21,851 bases of DNA from a virus. This document shows positions 13,450 through 21,642 of this stretch, in pieces; position 1 is the first letter of the stretch, and the number at the start of each line of letters is the position of its first letter. Below the pieces are notes generated by a model that did no database searches, was not told the origin of the DNA, and saw nothing but the letters and a program-made list of their open reading frames with translations. Position numbers and translations under genes: made by a program. The DNA is taken from the IMG/VR virus record IMGVR_UViG_3300007765_000056, positions 1 through 21,851 of that record; one strand, written 5' to 3'.

Positions 13450-14833
13450 AATTATTCCAGACTCTTATACGGAGTATTTATCAGGAAAAGTGATTGTGCC
13501 GCCTACCTTGCCAAATATTGAAGGCAAGATGGGATCTGCTGGCGGTGGTGAGATTAATAAGGTATATGTGGTTGGTGATAAACAGACAGCCAAAACCATC
13601 TTTAAATCAGGTGAATTATTGAAGGCATTGGAAGAATCCTTTAATGCAGGAGCTTCCTTGATCTATGCACAGCGGATCGGACCCGCAACCCATTCAGAAA
13701 TTTCGCTGAATGATTCCAGCGGAACTCCCACGATTAAACTCTCATCAATCGAACCCGGGATTTATTTCAATGGGGTTGAAGTGGATGTAATAGATGACGG
13801 CACATCCATTACGCTGACCATCTTAAACAACCATACAGATGAAGAGATTAATTTCATTGGCGATAATGTGATTGATTTAGCAGATGGCATAAATGCCAAT
13901 CAAACTTTGGTTTTAGCTCAAGCGATTGGTTCAGCATTGCCTGCTGCCGTGTCGCCTACTTTTATGACAGGCGGAACAGATGGCGTTGATTTAACGAACG
14001 GTGATTACATAGATGGATTAACTGTTTTTGAAAATCATCCTGAGATTAACTGGCTGCACTGCGTTGGAGCAGACTCGCTTCCTCTTTGGACTGCCATTAC
14101 AACCCATTGTGATTATATGGTGCGGGAGAACTTATCAGAACGTTTTGCATTACTTGATCCACCAAGGTTTGATCCTTTAAATCCAAACAAACCAACTTTC
14201 ACCGAAATCCAATCTTATGTGGATACGGTTACTGCCATGACCGACACATTTTCCAATCGCAATGCAGTCGTCATTGCAGGTGAAGGGAAATTCGTCGACA
14301 GTGACGGCAATGAATATGTAAACAGATTAACGGCTACACTATCCGGAATCATGGCTTCGATACCCTTACAGAAATCACTTATTGGTGAAGATATTTCTAC
14401 AGTTATTGGACTATATCCGGAGTTCAACCCTGCCCAATTCACACAGTTTATCCAGAGTAAAATCAACTTTGGACGGTTAGAACCGGGAGTGGGCTTGATT
14501 GTGGGACATTCGTTGACATTAACACCCCTTGGAGATACCTATAACCGCATTGAAAAGCTTCGAGCTATCTACTATGCAGGGAAGCAGACCAGGCTTGCTG
14601 CATTTCCCCATGTAGGGAAACCCAATGATTCGGCAGGGGAGGGATTGGCACTTTTGGAAGCGGATTTACGCACGCCATTAGATCTTATGGTAAACCATGG
14701 GCAGATTGATACTTATGAGATTGAAGTTGAATCGGATGATACCATGAGAGCCTTGGGAGAAGTGGTGGTTCGTCTGGCTGTTAACTCCATGAAGGCCATG
14801 GAGATTATTTTATCAAAAGTAACTTTGGATTAG
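13442..14833 (+). CDS. contractile tail sheath protein
   Basis: 463 residues, AGGAG upstream. The sheath subunit polymerises around the tail tube and contracts on infection. The N-terminus VPPTLPNIEGKMGS and the following VYVVGDKQTAKTIF, LLKALEESFNAGASLIYAQRIG match XkdK-like sheaths. The conserved C-terminal region includes RIEKLRAIYYAGKQTR, ADLRTPLDLMVNHGQI and the final VVVRLAVNSMKAMEII. The length is typical of the smaller Gram-positive-type sheaths. This gene identifies the phage as a myovirus and is followed 12 nt later by the tube gene. Confidence 0.88.
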   Translation: MVRIIPDSYTEYLSGKVIVPPTLPNIEGKMGSAGGGEINKVYVVGDKQTAKTIFKSGELLKALEESFNAGASLIYAQRIGPATHSEISLNDSSGTPTIKLSSIEPGIYFNGVEVDVIDDGTSITLTILNNHTDEEINFIGDNVIDLADGINANQTLVLAQAIGSALPAAVSPTFMTGGTDGVDLTNGDYIDGLTVFENHPEINWLHCVGADSLPLWTAITTHCDYMVRENLSERFALLDPPRFDPLNPNKPTFTEIQSYVDTVTAMTDTFSNRNAVVIAGEGKFVDSDGNEYVNRLTATLSGIMASIPLQKSLIGEDISTVIGLYPEFNPAQFTQFIQSKINFGRLEPGVGLIVGHSLTLTPLGDTYNRIEKLRAIYYAGKQTRLAAFPHVGKPNDSAGEGLALLEADLRTPLDLMVNHGQIDTYEIEVESDDTMRALGEVVVRLAVNSMKAMEIILSKVTLD

Positions 14834-14845
14834 GAGGAAAATTAA

Positions 14846-15331
14846 ATGGCAATTGAAGCATTAAGCGGACTGGTTGATGGTATAGCAGGTAATTCTGTCT
14901 CTCTTTTTGTTAATGGCATTAAGGTGATGGCATTAAAGAATTTTAACTGGAAAGTAAAACAAGATAAAACGGCTTTAACCGGAGCCGGGAACGCAAAGGC
15001 TCATGGCGTTACCAGATCATTTCATAAAGAATACGAGATTGATTTTGAAGTGAAAGAGATTGCATCGGGAGTGTTGGTCAATGCTCTGGAAACAGCAGCA
15101 AATATCTTAACAGGAACTAAGCAGTTTAAGATTGGAGATGTGATAGCCAATGATCTTTTGGATGTTCACAATGCCACTATTGTGGTGTTCTATCCGGGAG
15201 CAGTGGCTTGGAAGAGTAAGGTATTCACCGGCTGTGAGTTTACGGATCAAGAAGGTGGGATATCCGATGATGGGGAACCGATTGGGATGAAGGTATCCGG
15301 CTTTGCATTAGATGCGAAAGGATTGTTTTAA
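14846..15331 (+). CDS. tail tube protein
   Basis: 161 residues with TAGGAGG upstream. It forms the stacked hexameric rings of the inner tube. Strand-rich sequence with VSLFVNGIKVMALKNFNWKV at the start, TRSFHKEYEIDFEVKEI in the middle and a C-terminal GCEFTDQEGG loop matches XkdM-like tube proteins. Immediately after the sheath is the expected position. The stop is followed 1 nt later by the next start. Confidence 0.85.
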   Translation: MAIEALSGLVDGIAGNSVSLFVNGIKVMALKNFNWKVKQDKTALTGAGNAKAHGVTRSFHKEYEIDFEVKEIASGVLVNALETAANILTGTKQFKIGDVIANDLLDVHNATIVVFYPGAVAWKSKVFTGCEFTDQEGGISDDGEPIGMKVSGFALDAKGLF

Positions 15332-15332
15332 G

Positions 15333-15578
15333 ATGGAAATCTGGCAATTGGGATTTGGGATACTGCAGACAGTCATGCTGGTCGCCTTAGGCTGGTTTAT
15401 CAAACTGTTAACTCTTTTTCGCAATGATCTTCGGGTTTTGGAAGGGCGCATTACGAGACTTGAAAGACTGCAGGACGTAGACGAAGAGAAGTGGAAAAAC
15501 ATACGTGAGATTATTGACTTGGGGTTTAAGCATATCGAAAAGATGATAAACCGATTGGAAAAGAAAATTGAAAAATAA
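15333..15578 (+). CDS. small membrane-anchored coiled-coil protein (XhlA-like build)
   Basis: 81 residues from ATG 15333, one base after the tube stop, with AAAGGA within the end of the tube gene. Residues about 3-27 form one hydrophobic membrane segment (LGFGILQTVMLVALGWFIKLL). The remainder is a charged coiled coil with LEGRITRLERLQ and IEKMINRLEKKIEK. The build is that of XhlA/haemolysin-type lysis accessory proteins, which normally lie near holin and endolysin genes rather than between tube and tail chaperone. A tail-assembly role is possible. The family call is tentative. Confidence 0.6.
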   Translation: MEIWQLGFGILQTVMLVALGWFIKLLTLFRNDLRVLEGRITRLERLQDVDEEKWKNIREIIDLGFKHIEKMINRLEKKIEK

Positions 15579-15590
15579 AAGGAGCAGATT

Positions 15591-15929
15591 ATGAGTAATG
15601 ACCAAAGCAAAATAATTAAAGAACTGAAAGAAAAGTATCCCCAGAACTTATTTCAGATTGAAATACCGGGGGATGATGGGCTCTATATCGCCAGAGAGTG
15701 CAGTTGGAGTGAGTTTGCACCCTTTGTTCAGACGGATAATCTTAATGCCGATATGCTTCCGAGTCTCGTGAAAGCCTTCCTGGTCTATCCAAAAATAGAA
15801 GATCAAGATTTTGAGTACAACACCACAGGCAAGTGGGCACCGGGCAAGATCATTACATTGGCACAGAAGATTCAAGAAGCATTGGGATACAGTGAAACTG
15901 CTACGGTAAAAAGCCTGGGAAACTCGTAA
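15591..15929 (+). CDS. tail assembly chaperone, short (gpG-like) product
   Basis: 112 residues with AGGAG upstream. It occupies the slot between tail tube and tape measure where every long-tailed phage encodes the chaperone that coats the tape measure during assembly. It is soluble and helical, with SWSEFAPFVQTDNLNADMLPSLVKAF in the middle. Its last codons contain the slippery sequence GGGAAAC, so a fraction of ribosomes should shift into the -1 frame and continue to 16114. Most ribosomes stop at TAA 15927-15929. Confidence 0.8.
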   Translation: MSNDQSKIIKELKEKYPQNLFQIEIPGDDGLYIARECSWSEFAPFVQTDNLNADMLPSLVKAFLVYPKIEDQDFEYNTTGKWAPGKIITLAQKIQEALGYSETATVKSLGNS

Positions 15930-16114
15930 AGGAAGTTGACAAAACTTCCTATCTGCAAATGAGAGCGGTGATCTGTATGAAATTTCCAGCTTATACTTTT
16001 GAAACAGTGGATAGTCTACCCTTATCTCGCGTGATGGAAATCTATGCCTCCTGCCAGTGGTTAAGTGATCAGGAAAAGAAAGCAATTGATGAAGCAAAAA
16101 GGAAAATGAGATAA
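15591..16114 (+). CDS. tail assembly chaperone, long (gpGT-like) -1 frameshift product
   Basis: Reading in frame to GGA (15918-15920) and AAC (15921-15923), then slipping back one base, the ribosome continues with CTC GTA AAG and reads 63 codons to TAA 16112-16114, for about 174 residues. The -1 extension contains KFPAYTFETVD and a helix VMEIYASCQWLSDQEKKAI, like the T domains of other gpGT proteins. The extension has no good start of its own: the ATG at 15977 lacks a Shine-Dalgarno site. The extension's stop overlaps the tape-measure ATG by one base. Joined coordinates are 15591-15923 and 15923-16114. Confidence 0.8.
15917..15950 (+). promoter_or_regulatory. programmed -1 ribosomal frameshift signal
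   Basis: The slippery heptamer G GGA AAC is at 15917-15923 in the correct phase. After a 6-nt spacer comes a perfect 8-bp hairpin, AGGAAGTT (15930-15937) with AACTTCCT (15943-15950) and a 5-nt loop. The zero-frame stop TAA lies in the spacer. Heptamer, spacing and stem are the textbook arrangement, and GGGAAAN is the type used by lambda G/GT. Confidence 0.88.
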
Positions 16115-18963
16115 TGGCTTTCGGAAGCGGATTTACACAAGCGATCAATATTAAACTCATTGGTTCTTCTAATCTGAAGAACTCCATGGGCGGGGCAGCG
16201 AAAGATGTTCAAAAGTTAAAATCTGCTCTTACGGATCTTCGATCAGCAGGCTTAAAACTCATGGGTGTGGGTGTTGGGATTTCAACTGCATTTATCGGTC
16301 CCATTGTGCAAGCTTCCAAGTTTAACACGCAATTGGTACGAACCGGAAAACTGGCAGGTGTGGGTGCAGATGAGATGAAAATCTTGGGTGATGTGGCCAT
16401 GGAACTCGGTGCCAAGACATTATTTACAGCTCAACAGATTGCCATGGGACAGGAAGAATTAGTTCGCTTGGGATTTGGTATGGAAGTGGTAGGAAACAAA
16501 GCTGGAGCATTCGGTGAAGTATTGAATTACGCTTCAGCCCACCAGATTGAGATGAATGATTCTGCTCAAATGCTTATCGGAACACTCCGTTCATTTAATC
16601 AGCCATTGACAGATGCACAAAAAGTGTCCGATATGTTTTCAACAGTGCTTTCCAAGACCGGATTTTCCATGGATGGGTTGACTGAAGCGTTAAAAATGGC
16701 AAATACATCCATTCCAGCCTTTAATCAATCTATCGAGACACAGCTTACGCTCCTTGGAATACTCGCCAACAGGCAGCAGGGATCCAGTATTGGAGCTCGC
16801 AGACTTTCCACAGCAATGACCATGATTTATACCCAGCAGGATAAGATTAATAAACTCTTCGGAACAGATACATTCAAGGTTTATGACGAAGCCACAGGCA
16901 AACAGAAAAACTTTATTGATGTGATTTTTGACATGAAAAAAGCGATGAAAAGTTTTTCAGATGAACAGCAGGCGGTAATGTTAAAAGATTTAGTGGGAAC
17001 GATTGGACTTAAAGGATTAGTCCCTTTACTCAAAGCCCCGGTAGAAGAATTTAAAAGATTAGGGATTGCGATAAATGAGGGTGCGATTTCTACATCAGGT
17101 TTTGCTGATGCGGTGCGGAAAACTCCCAAGGGGATGTGGCTCTTAATGAAATCCGCCATCTCCGGTGTGACCATGGAGATTGGTCAGCATTTAATGCCAA
17201 TCGCAACAGCCACCATGAAAATTATTACCATGCTCTCTGACAAGTTTTTAGGATTTATGAAAGCACATCCGATTTTAGCCAAAGTCGTTCTAATCTCAAC
17301 TGCTTTACTTGGTGTTTTGGCACTTTTAAGTGGTGGATTATTTCTTGCTACTTCCATGTTGGGTTTAATGATGACATCCACATCCGGTCTTACCACATCC
17401 CTTATTTCAATGGCAGCCACCATGACAGGAACAAGCGTTAGCAGTATGACCTTATCCACAGCATTAGGGGTTCTCTCTGGCGTATTGTGGTCAATATTGT
17501 GGCCGATCGGAGCAATTGTTCTGGGTGCAATTGCACTCTACAAAGCGTGGCAGCATAATTTTTTAGGACTCAAAGATGTGGTGGATGCAGCATGGACCGC
17601 CATTAAGCCTTTCTTTATTTGGATAAAAAGTACATTTACAATGATTTCGACTTGGGTGAAAGCAGGGATTGGTTCCATGATTAAATCCATCCGTGATTGG
17701 TATCAAAGTTGGAATTCATCCTTCACCGGCATGAAATCTCCCCTCATGGCTTTTGCCGGTCTGGTGGCATACGTGGTGGGATTTATTGTCGGGATATTTA
17801 AAAGAGTTTTTTCTGCTGTAAAACCATACATCATGCCTTTGTTTAAGTTTCTTAAAACAGGATTTAAAGGAGCATTTCAGATTGTAACGGGAATCTTGAA
17901 AACGTTTTTCAGCTTCTTTTCAGGCATTTTCAAAATTATAGGCAGCATCTTAAAAGGGGATTTTTCAGGAGCCTTGGATGCTGCCAAAGATATGGTTAAG
18001 GGGATGGTGGCTGGAATAAAGACCGCTTTTACAGGTCTTTGGAATCTGATTAAAGGGGTACTGGGATCTATTTACAATATCTTCAAAATTACTTTTGTCG
18101 GTGCCTGGAATTTAATTAAAGCTGCCGTATCAGGGGTGTGGAAGGTGATAAAGAATGTCTTCTCTTTTATCTGGGATGGAATCAAATGGGTGGTGTCAGG
18201 AATAAAGGATGCAGGTGAGAAGATTTTATCAGCACTGGCCACACCGTTTCAGGCAGGCTGGGAGTTGATAAAGTCGGTTTTTAATGGGGTTAAAAGTTTC
18301 TTTTTATCCATCTTTTCTCCTGTGTTTGAATGGCTCTCTTCCACTTGGCAATCCATCGGCAACACCATATCAGGAGTCTGGAACAGTGTTACAACTGGTT
18401 TTAATAGTTTCAAGGAAAGTATAACCATCGGTGTTTCCTTTATTGCAGACTTTTTTGTCTCTGCATTTACCTCCATTAAAAGCACCGTATTAACCATCTT
18501 TAACGGAATATCGGATGCAATCTCCGGTGTGTGGAATGGGATTAAATCCATGTTCACAAATTCCATTAACTGGGTGATTGATAAGGCAAATTCTTTAATT
18601 GGTGGTGTAAACAGTGTAACCGGGAAGGTTGGGATTCCGGCTATACCAGAGATTCCGAAACTGGCGGTTGGTATAATGGAAGTACCGCAGGATATGCTGG
18701 CTGTCATCCACAAAGGTGAGGCGGTGATTCCTGCAGATCAGAATCCATTTAAGACCGGTTCAAATTTGACTCAATCTGTTATCAATAACACCGCTTACAA
18801 CCAGCAGCAGACAAAGTCTGTTTATATTGATCGTTCTGTAAAGGAAAACACCATTTACGTTTCAGCAGACGGAGGAAACCCGGAAGATTTTAAATCTAAA
18901 CTGATGGATGTGTTTGAAGATTTAGCTGGTAAGTCAGACAAATTGGAAATCGCTATACCATGA
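16114..18963 (+). CDS. tail tape measure protein
   Basis: 949 residues. It sets tail length and is ejected into the host envelope. The N-terminal PhageMin_Tail-type domain (about 1-260) has VGVGISTAFIGPIVQASKF and helical repeats. Hydrophobic membrane-type segments lie at about 389-415, 452-478 and 544-566. A long amphipathic region with Trp/Phe/Gly at about 11-residue spacing follows (FTGLWNLIKGVLGSIYNIFK, then GVWKVIKNVFSFIW). The typical closing motif HKGEAVIPA is at 866-874. At the known lambda ratio of about 0.15 nm per residue the tail would be near 140 nm (rough inference). The ATG overlaps the chaperone extension stop, and its stop overlaps the next start (ATGA). Confidence 0.9.
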   Translation: MAFGSGFTQAINIKLIGSSNLKNSMGGAAKDVQKLKSALTDLRSAGLKLMGVGVGISTAFIGPIVQASKFNTQLVRTGKLAGVGADEMKILGDVAMELGAKTLFTAQQIAMGQEELVRLGFGMEVVGNKAGAFGEVLNYASAHQIEMNDSAQMLIGTLRSFNQPLTDAQKVSDMFSTVLSKTGFSMDGLTEALKMANTSIPAFNQSIETQLTLLGILANRQQGSSIGARRLSTAMTMIYTQQDKINKLFGTDTFKVYDEATGKQKNFIDVIFDMKKAMKSFSDEQQAVMLKDLVGTIGLKGLVPLLKAPVEEFKRLGIAINEGAISTSGFADAVRKTPKGMWLLMKSAISGVTMEIGQHLMPIATATMKIITMLSDKFLGFMKAHPILAKVVLISTALLGVLALLSGGLFLATSMLGLMMTSTSGLTTSLISMAATMTGTSVSSMTLSTALGVLSGVLWSILWPIGAIVLGAIALYKAWQHNFLGLKDVVDAAWTAIKPFFIWIKSTFTMISTWVKAGIGSMIKSIRDWYQSWNSSFTGMKSPLMAFAGLVAYVVGFIVGIFKRVFSAVKPYIMPLFKFLKTGFKGAFQIVTGILKTFFSFFSGIFKIIGSILKGDFSGALDAAKDMVKGMVAGIKTAFTGLWNLIKGVLGSIYNIFKITFVGAWNLIKAAVSGVWKVIKNVFSFIWDGIKWVVSGIKDAGEKILSALATPFQAGWELIKSVFNGVKSFFLSIFSPVFEWLSSTWQSIGNTISGVWNSVTTGFNSFKESITIGVSFIADFFVSAFTSIKSTVLTIFNGISDAISGVWNGIKSMFTNSINWVIDKANSLIGGVNSVTGKVGIPAIPEIPKLAVGIMEVPQDMLAVIHKGEAVIPADQNPFKTGSNLTQSVINNTAYNQQQTKSVYIDRSVKENTIYVSADGGNPEDFKSKLMDVFEDLAGKSDKLEIAIP

Positions 18964-19610
18964 GTCTTTTTACAGAACTAAAACCGATTCAGAGCAACAA
19001 CACATATATGGAAGTGATGCTCGGTGGCGTAATACTTCCTGTTCCACCCAAGAGTATGAAAATTAAGCAATCCATGAAGGTGGATGAGATTGAGATTCCG
19101 GGAAGAAGCGGAAAAGTCAAACAACCCATCGGCTATGAAGATAGTGAAATCACACTCTCATTAGAAATCCCTGCCACCTATGAAAACGGCAGAATCAAAG
19201 AAAAAGCACCAGACAGATTTAAAGCGATTCAGAGTTTATTCAGGGGCAGTAAAGATACAAAACCACAGGCGGTTGATATTGCATCAACTCTCACTGAAAC
19301 GATCGGAATCAAGCAGGTCTTAATCAAATCTGTGGAAATATCCGATAGCACCATGGATCTGGTGTCTGTGAATTTGACTCTGTCCGAATATGAATCCATT
19401 GAAGTTCAACTGACACAACAGGCTCAAGAATTAGAAGCAAAGGCAGAAGCGGAGGCAAAAGGCGAAGAAGCGATTGCCGGGGATGAAAATTTAAGTGAAG
19501 CCTTGGGAAATCCAGATAATGATTATCTGTCAGAGCAATATGAAGCAGGGAAGTCTGATGCAATGGGTGGTGAGTTTGATGGCGATTCTCCAGTTGAGGA
19601 CACAGAATAA
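18960..19610 (+). CDS. tail/baseplate adaptor protein (XkdP-like position, no LysM)
   Basis: 216 residues overlapping the tape measure by 4 nt. Residues 1-145 are beta-rich with the pattern VEVMLGG-type start, LPVPPKSMKIKQSMKVDEIEIPGRSGKVKQ, as in the N-terminal domain of XkdP and related proteins that bind the tube end. The usual C-terminal LysM module is missing. Instead there is an acidic, disordered tail of about 65 residues rich in Glu, Ala, Asp and Gly. It lies directly before the hub gene, as XkdP does before XkdQ. Confidence 0.68.
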   Translation: MSLFTELKPIQSNNTYMEVMLGGVILPVPPKSMKIKQSMKVDEIEIPGRSGKVKQPIGYEDSEITLSLEIPATYENGRIKEKAPDRFKAIQSLFRGSKDTKPQAVDIASTLTETIGIKQVLIKSVEISDSTMDLVSVNLTLSEYESIEVQLTQQAQELEAKAEAEAKGEEAIAGDENLSEALGNPDNDYLSEQYEAGKSDAMGGEFDGDSPVEDTE

Positions 19611-20341
19611 TGCAATACCCGGGGATAAAAGTAATAGTCAATGAAAAAGAAATCAGTCCTGTGGTGATTCGGTTTGAATTATCATCATCTTTGTATGGTG
19701 AGATGGATTCAATGTCTCTTTCCTTTAGGGATGTGGATAATACAATTGCACCCGATCTCACAAGAGGTGATCCAATCAAAATCTCTTGGGGATATGACGA
19801 AAACTATGAAGATTTATTTGAAGGAGTGATTTCATCAATTAATGTCCAAAAGGAAGATGTCATTTTAAAAACATTAGACTATTCAGTTGGGTTTAATTCT
19901 ATTTCTGTCTCACAAACATTTGTAGAAGAGACTGCTTCAAACATTTTAAAATCTGTTCTCTCTGAATCAAATCTCACATTGGAGATTGAAGAGTCTGACC
20001 TGGCTTATAAAGTGTTTCCGATCTTTAATGAATCTGCCGCTTCCATTTTACAAAAAATCACGAAAGATGTGGAAAAAGAGACAGCAGTCCCCCAAGTCTA
20101 TTTCACGCGTGGAGATACATTCATTTGGAAATCTTTGGATATAACCACAACATCTGTGATAAGATTTACCACAGGTGAGAATATTGTCGAGTGGGTAGAA
20201 GGGAAAAAACTTACTACACTCATCGTTCCAGTCTTTACAGGGGACATAATCACAATAAACGAATCTGATTTTTTAGTGGAATCTGCCAAATATGTTTGGG
20301 ATAAGGGCGGTAGAACAACCCTTGGGGTGAGTGCAATATGA
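19610..20341 (+). CDS. baseplate hub protein (XkdQ/gpD-like)
   Basis: 243 residues, ATG overlapping the previous stop by one base. Hub proteins cap the tube end and hold the spike. The N-terminus IKVIVNEKEISP, SMSLSFRDVDNTIAPDLTRGDPIKISWGY and LFEGVISSINVQ is a clear gpD/XkdQ-type start. A helical middle (ETASNILKSVLSES, SAASILQKITKDVE) is followed by a final OB-like strand region (FTGDIITINESDFLVES). At 243 residues it is shorter than the usual 320-350, so a loop or subdomain is reduced. Confidence 0.78.
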   Translation: MQYPGIKVIVNEKEISPVVIRFELSSSLYGEMDSMSLSFRDVDNTIAPDLTRGDPIKISWGYDENYEDLFEGVISSINVQKEDVILKTLDYSVGFNSISVSQTFVEETASNILKSVLSESNLTLEIEESDLAYKVFPIFNESAASILQKITKDVEKETAVPQVYFTRGDTFIWKSLDITTTSVIRFTTGENIVEWVEGKKLTTLIVPVFTGDIITINESDFLVESAKYVWDKGGRTTLGVSAI

Positions 20342-20901
20342 TTGAAGCATATCTAAAAAAGATTATCGAACGGATTAAGCCTGATATTGGTTTGTATGTA
20401 AAACAGCCGATTAAGGGGAAAGTGGTGGCGGTTCAGCCGGATACATACACCTGCGATGTGCAGCCTGAAGACGAGACTCATCCGGTCATTCCATTGGTAG
20501 AGATTTTATCAGTCTGGGCAACCCCAATCACTCGTCTTTTGGCATTACCAACTGTTGACAGCATTGTGATTGTGGGATTTTTAGATGGAGATAATGCAAA
20601 GCCGTTTATTCAAGGCTTTATCACAGAGACAGGGTTTTCCAATCAATTCTTAATCGAAAGTGAAACTTCCAGAATCTTTCTGGATGAAGATGGAACGGTC
20701 ACAATAGAGAGTGACACAAAAGTCAATGTCAATGCACCAGAGATTAATTTAGGCGAGTCCGCATCTGAAGCAGTCATAAAAGGTAATACGTTTCAATCAC
20801 TTTTTAATGCTCATACACATGGGACAGGGGTTGGTCCATCCACACCTCCGATTCAACTTTTAACAGGAGCAGAACTTTCTGGAGTTGTCAAATGCGTATA
20901 A
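20338..20901 (+). CDS. baseplate spike protein (gpV/gp5 OB-fold type)
   Basis: 187 residues in a 4-nt overlap with the hub gene. An OB-fold N-terminal part (GKVVAVQPDTYTCDVQPED, then VDSIVIVGFLDGDNAKPFIQGFI) is followed by a repetitive beta-helix (SRIFLDEDGTVTIESDTKVNVNAPEIN), the membrane-piercing needle. Near the end, HTH (His159-His161) in FNAHTHGTG resembles the HxH iron-binding tip motif known from P2 gpV-type spikes. As a trimer it would sit under the hub. Confidence 0.82.
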   Translation: MIEAYLKKIIERIKPDIGLYVKQPIKGKVVAVQPDTYTCDVQPEDETHPVIPLVEILSVWATPITRLLALPTVDSIVIVGFLDGDNAKPFIQGFITETGFSNQFLIESETSRIFLDEDGTVTIESDTKVNVNAPEINLGESASEAVIKGNTFQSLFNAHTHGTGVGPSTPPIQLLTGAELSGVVKCV

Positions 20902-21338
20902 GCCCCCATTTTCAATTAAAAGAGTTTACAAAGTCAAAAACGGCTGATGAGAAGAAGATCAATAACACCCCATCAGTGGAGCAGATAAAAAATATTACAG
21001 CACTTTGTAAAATTGTATTAGAACCTGTCAGAAAGAACTTTGGAATGCCTATTTATATCACAAGCGGATACAGGTCAAAAGAATTGAATAAGGCTATTGG
21101 CGGTTCACTTTACTCTCAACACATGAAAGGGGAAGCAGCAGACTTTGTGGTGAAAGACATTCCTACGCCCAAGGTGTTCGATTATATCGTTTCTCATAGC
21201 ATCTTATTCGACCAATGTATTTACGAGATAAAAGGAAAGTCAGAGTGGATTCATATTTCTCATAAAAGAAACAGAAAAGAAAAATTAAAAGCAAGTCTGG
21301 ATGAAACAGGAAGGATGGTTTATCATGCCGTTAAATAA
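20892..21338 (+). CDS. M15-family peptidoglycan peptidase (D-Ala-D-Ala type)
   Basis: 148 residues with GGAG 7 nt before the ATG. Zinc-peptidase signature of the M15 type: TSGYRS (57-62), SQHMKGEAADF with His77 and Asp84, and WIHIS with His121. It cleaves peptide crosslinks in peptidoglycan. No signal peptide or membrane segment is present. Its place between spike and other baseplate genes suggests either a tail lysin for entry or the endolysin. The domain fills the whole protein, with no separate wall-binding module. It points to a bacterial host with a peptidoglycan wall. Confidence 0.88.
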   Translation: MRISPHFQLKEFTKSKTADEKKINNTPSVEQIKNITALCKIVLEPVRKNFGMPIYITSGYRSKELNKAIGGSLYSQHMKGEAADFVVKDIPTPKVFDYIVSHSILFDQCIYEIKGKSEWIHISHKRNRKEKLKASLDETGRMVYHAVK

Positions 21339-21534
21339 ATCAAGCTTGGAGTCAGCTATAAAAACTGCTCTTACTTCATCTGAAGATAAAACGATGGATG
21401 AGACGGCAGAACAAATCGCCACAGCTATTGATGAATACATTAAATCAATGACAATAACGGTAGCAGGTTTGGCCACAGCTGGGACGGCAGTGGCACAAGC
21501 TCAAACAGCACCTGTTGTGGCAACCATAACATAA
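21325..21534 (+). CDS. small tail-associated protein of unknown function
   Basis: 69 residues from ATG 21325, which has GGAAGGA upstream and overlaps the peptidase stop. The N-terminal half is helical and acidic (SSLESAIKTALTSSEDKTMDETAEQIATAIDEYIKS). The C-terminal half is small-residue-rich (Ala, Thr, Gly, Val). Small genes of this build occur near baseplate genes of Mu-like phages; I cannot name a function. Confidence 0.6.
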   Translation: MPLNKSSLESAIKTALTSSEDKTMDETAEQIATAIDEYIKSMTITVAGLATAGTAVAQAQTAPVVATIT

Positions 21535-21545
21535 ATACTAATAGG

Positions 21546-21625
21546 CCACGGATTACACGGATGAACACAGATAAAAGAATTGTAATAAAAGTAAAGTTTT
21601 TCTCTGTGGACTCTGTGGCTAATAA
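21546..21625 (+). repeat. dispersed CACGGAT-type repeat, copy B
   Basis: 80 nt, the second copy of the element at 12149-12238, in the same orientation. It keeps two perfect CACGGAT units and one changed to CACAGAT, the AT-rich spacer, and ends GGACTCTGTGGCTAATAA. It fills the gap between two genes and does not interrupt either. Unlike copy A, a good AAGGA site follows it before the next ATG. Confidence 0.85.
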
Positions 21626-21642
21626 TAAAAAGGATAAATAAC

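Noticed and set aside
15908-15914. A-run (AAAAAGC) as the frameshift site of the chaperone
   Set aside because: In phase, the A-site codon AGC would have to re-pair with AAG, which is poor, while GGGAAAC nine bases later is a perfect heptamer with correct spacing to a hairpin.
15648-16187. 179-codon minus-strand open frame opposite the tail chaperone
   Set aside because: It is antisense to the chaperone, the frameshift site and the tape-measure start, all of which are strongly supported.
19324-19779. 151-codon minus-strand open frame across the XkdP-like and hub genes
   Set aside because: It overlaps two well-supported plus-strand genes, is low-complexity (Leu/Pro/His-rich) and has no start signal.
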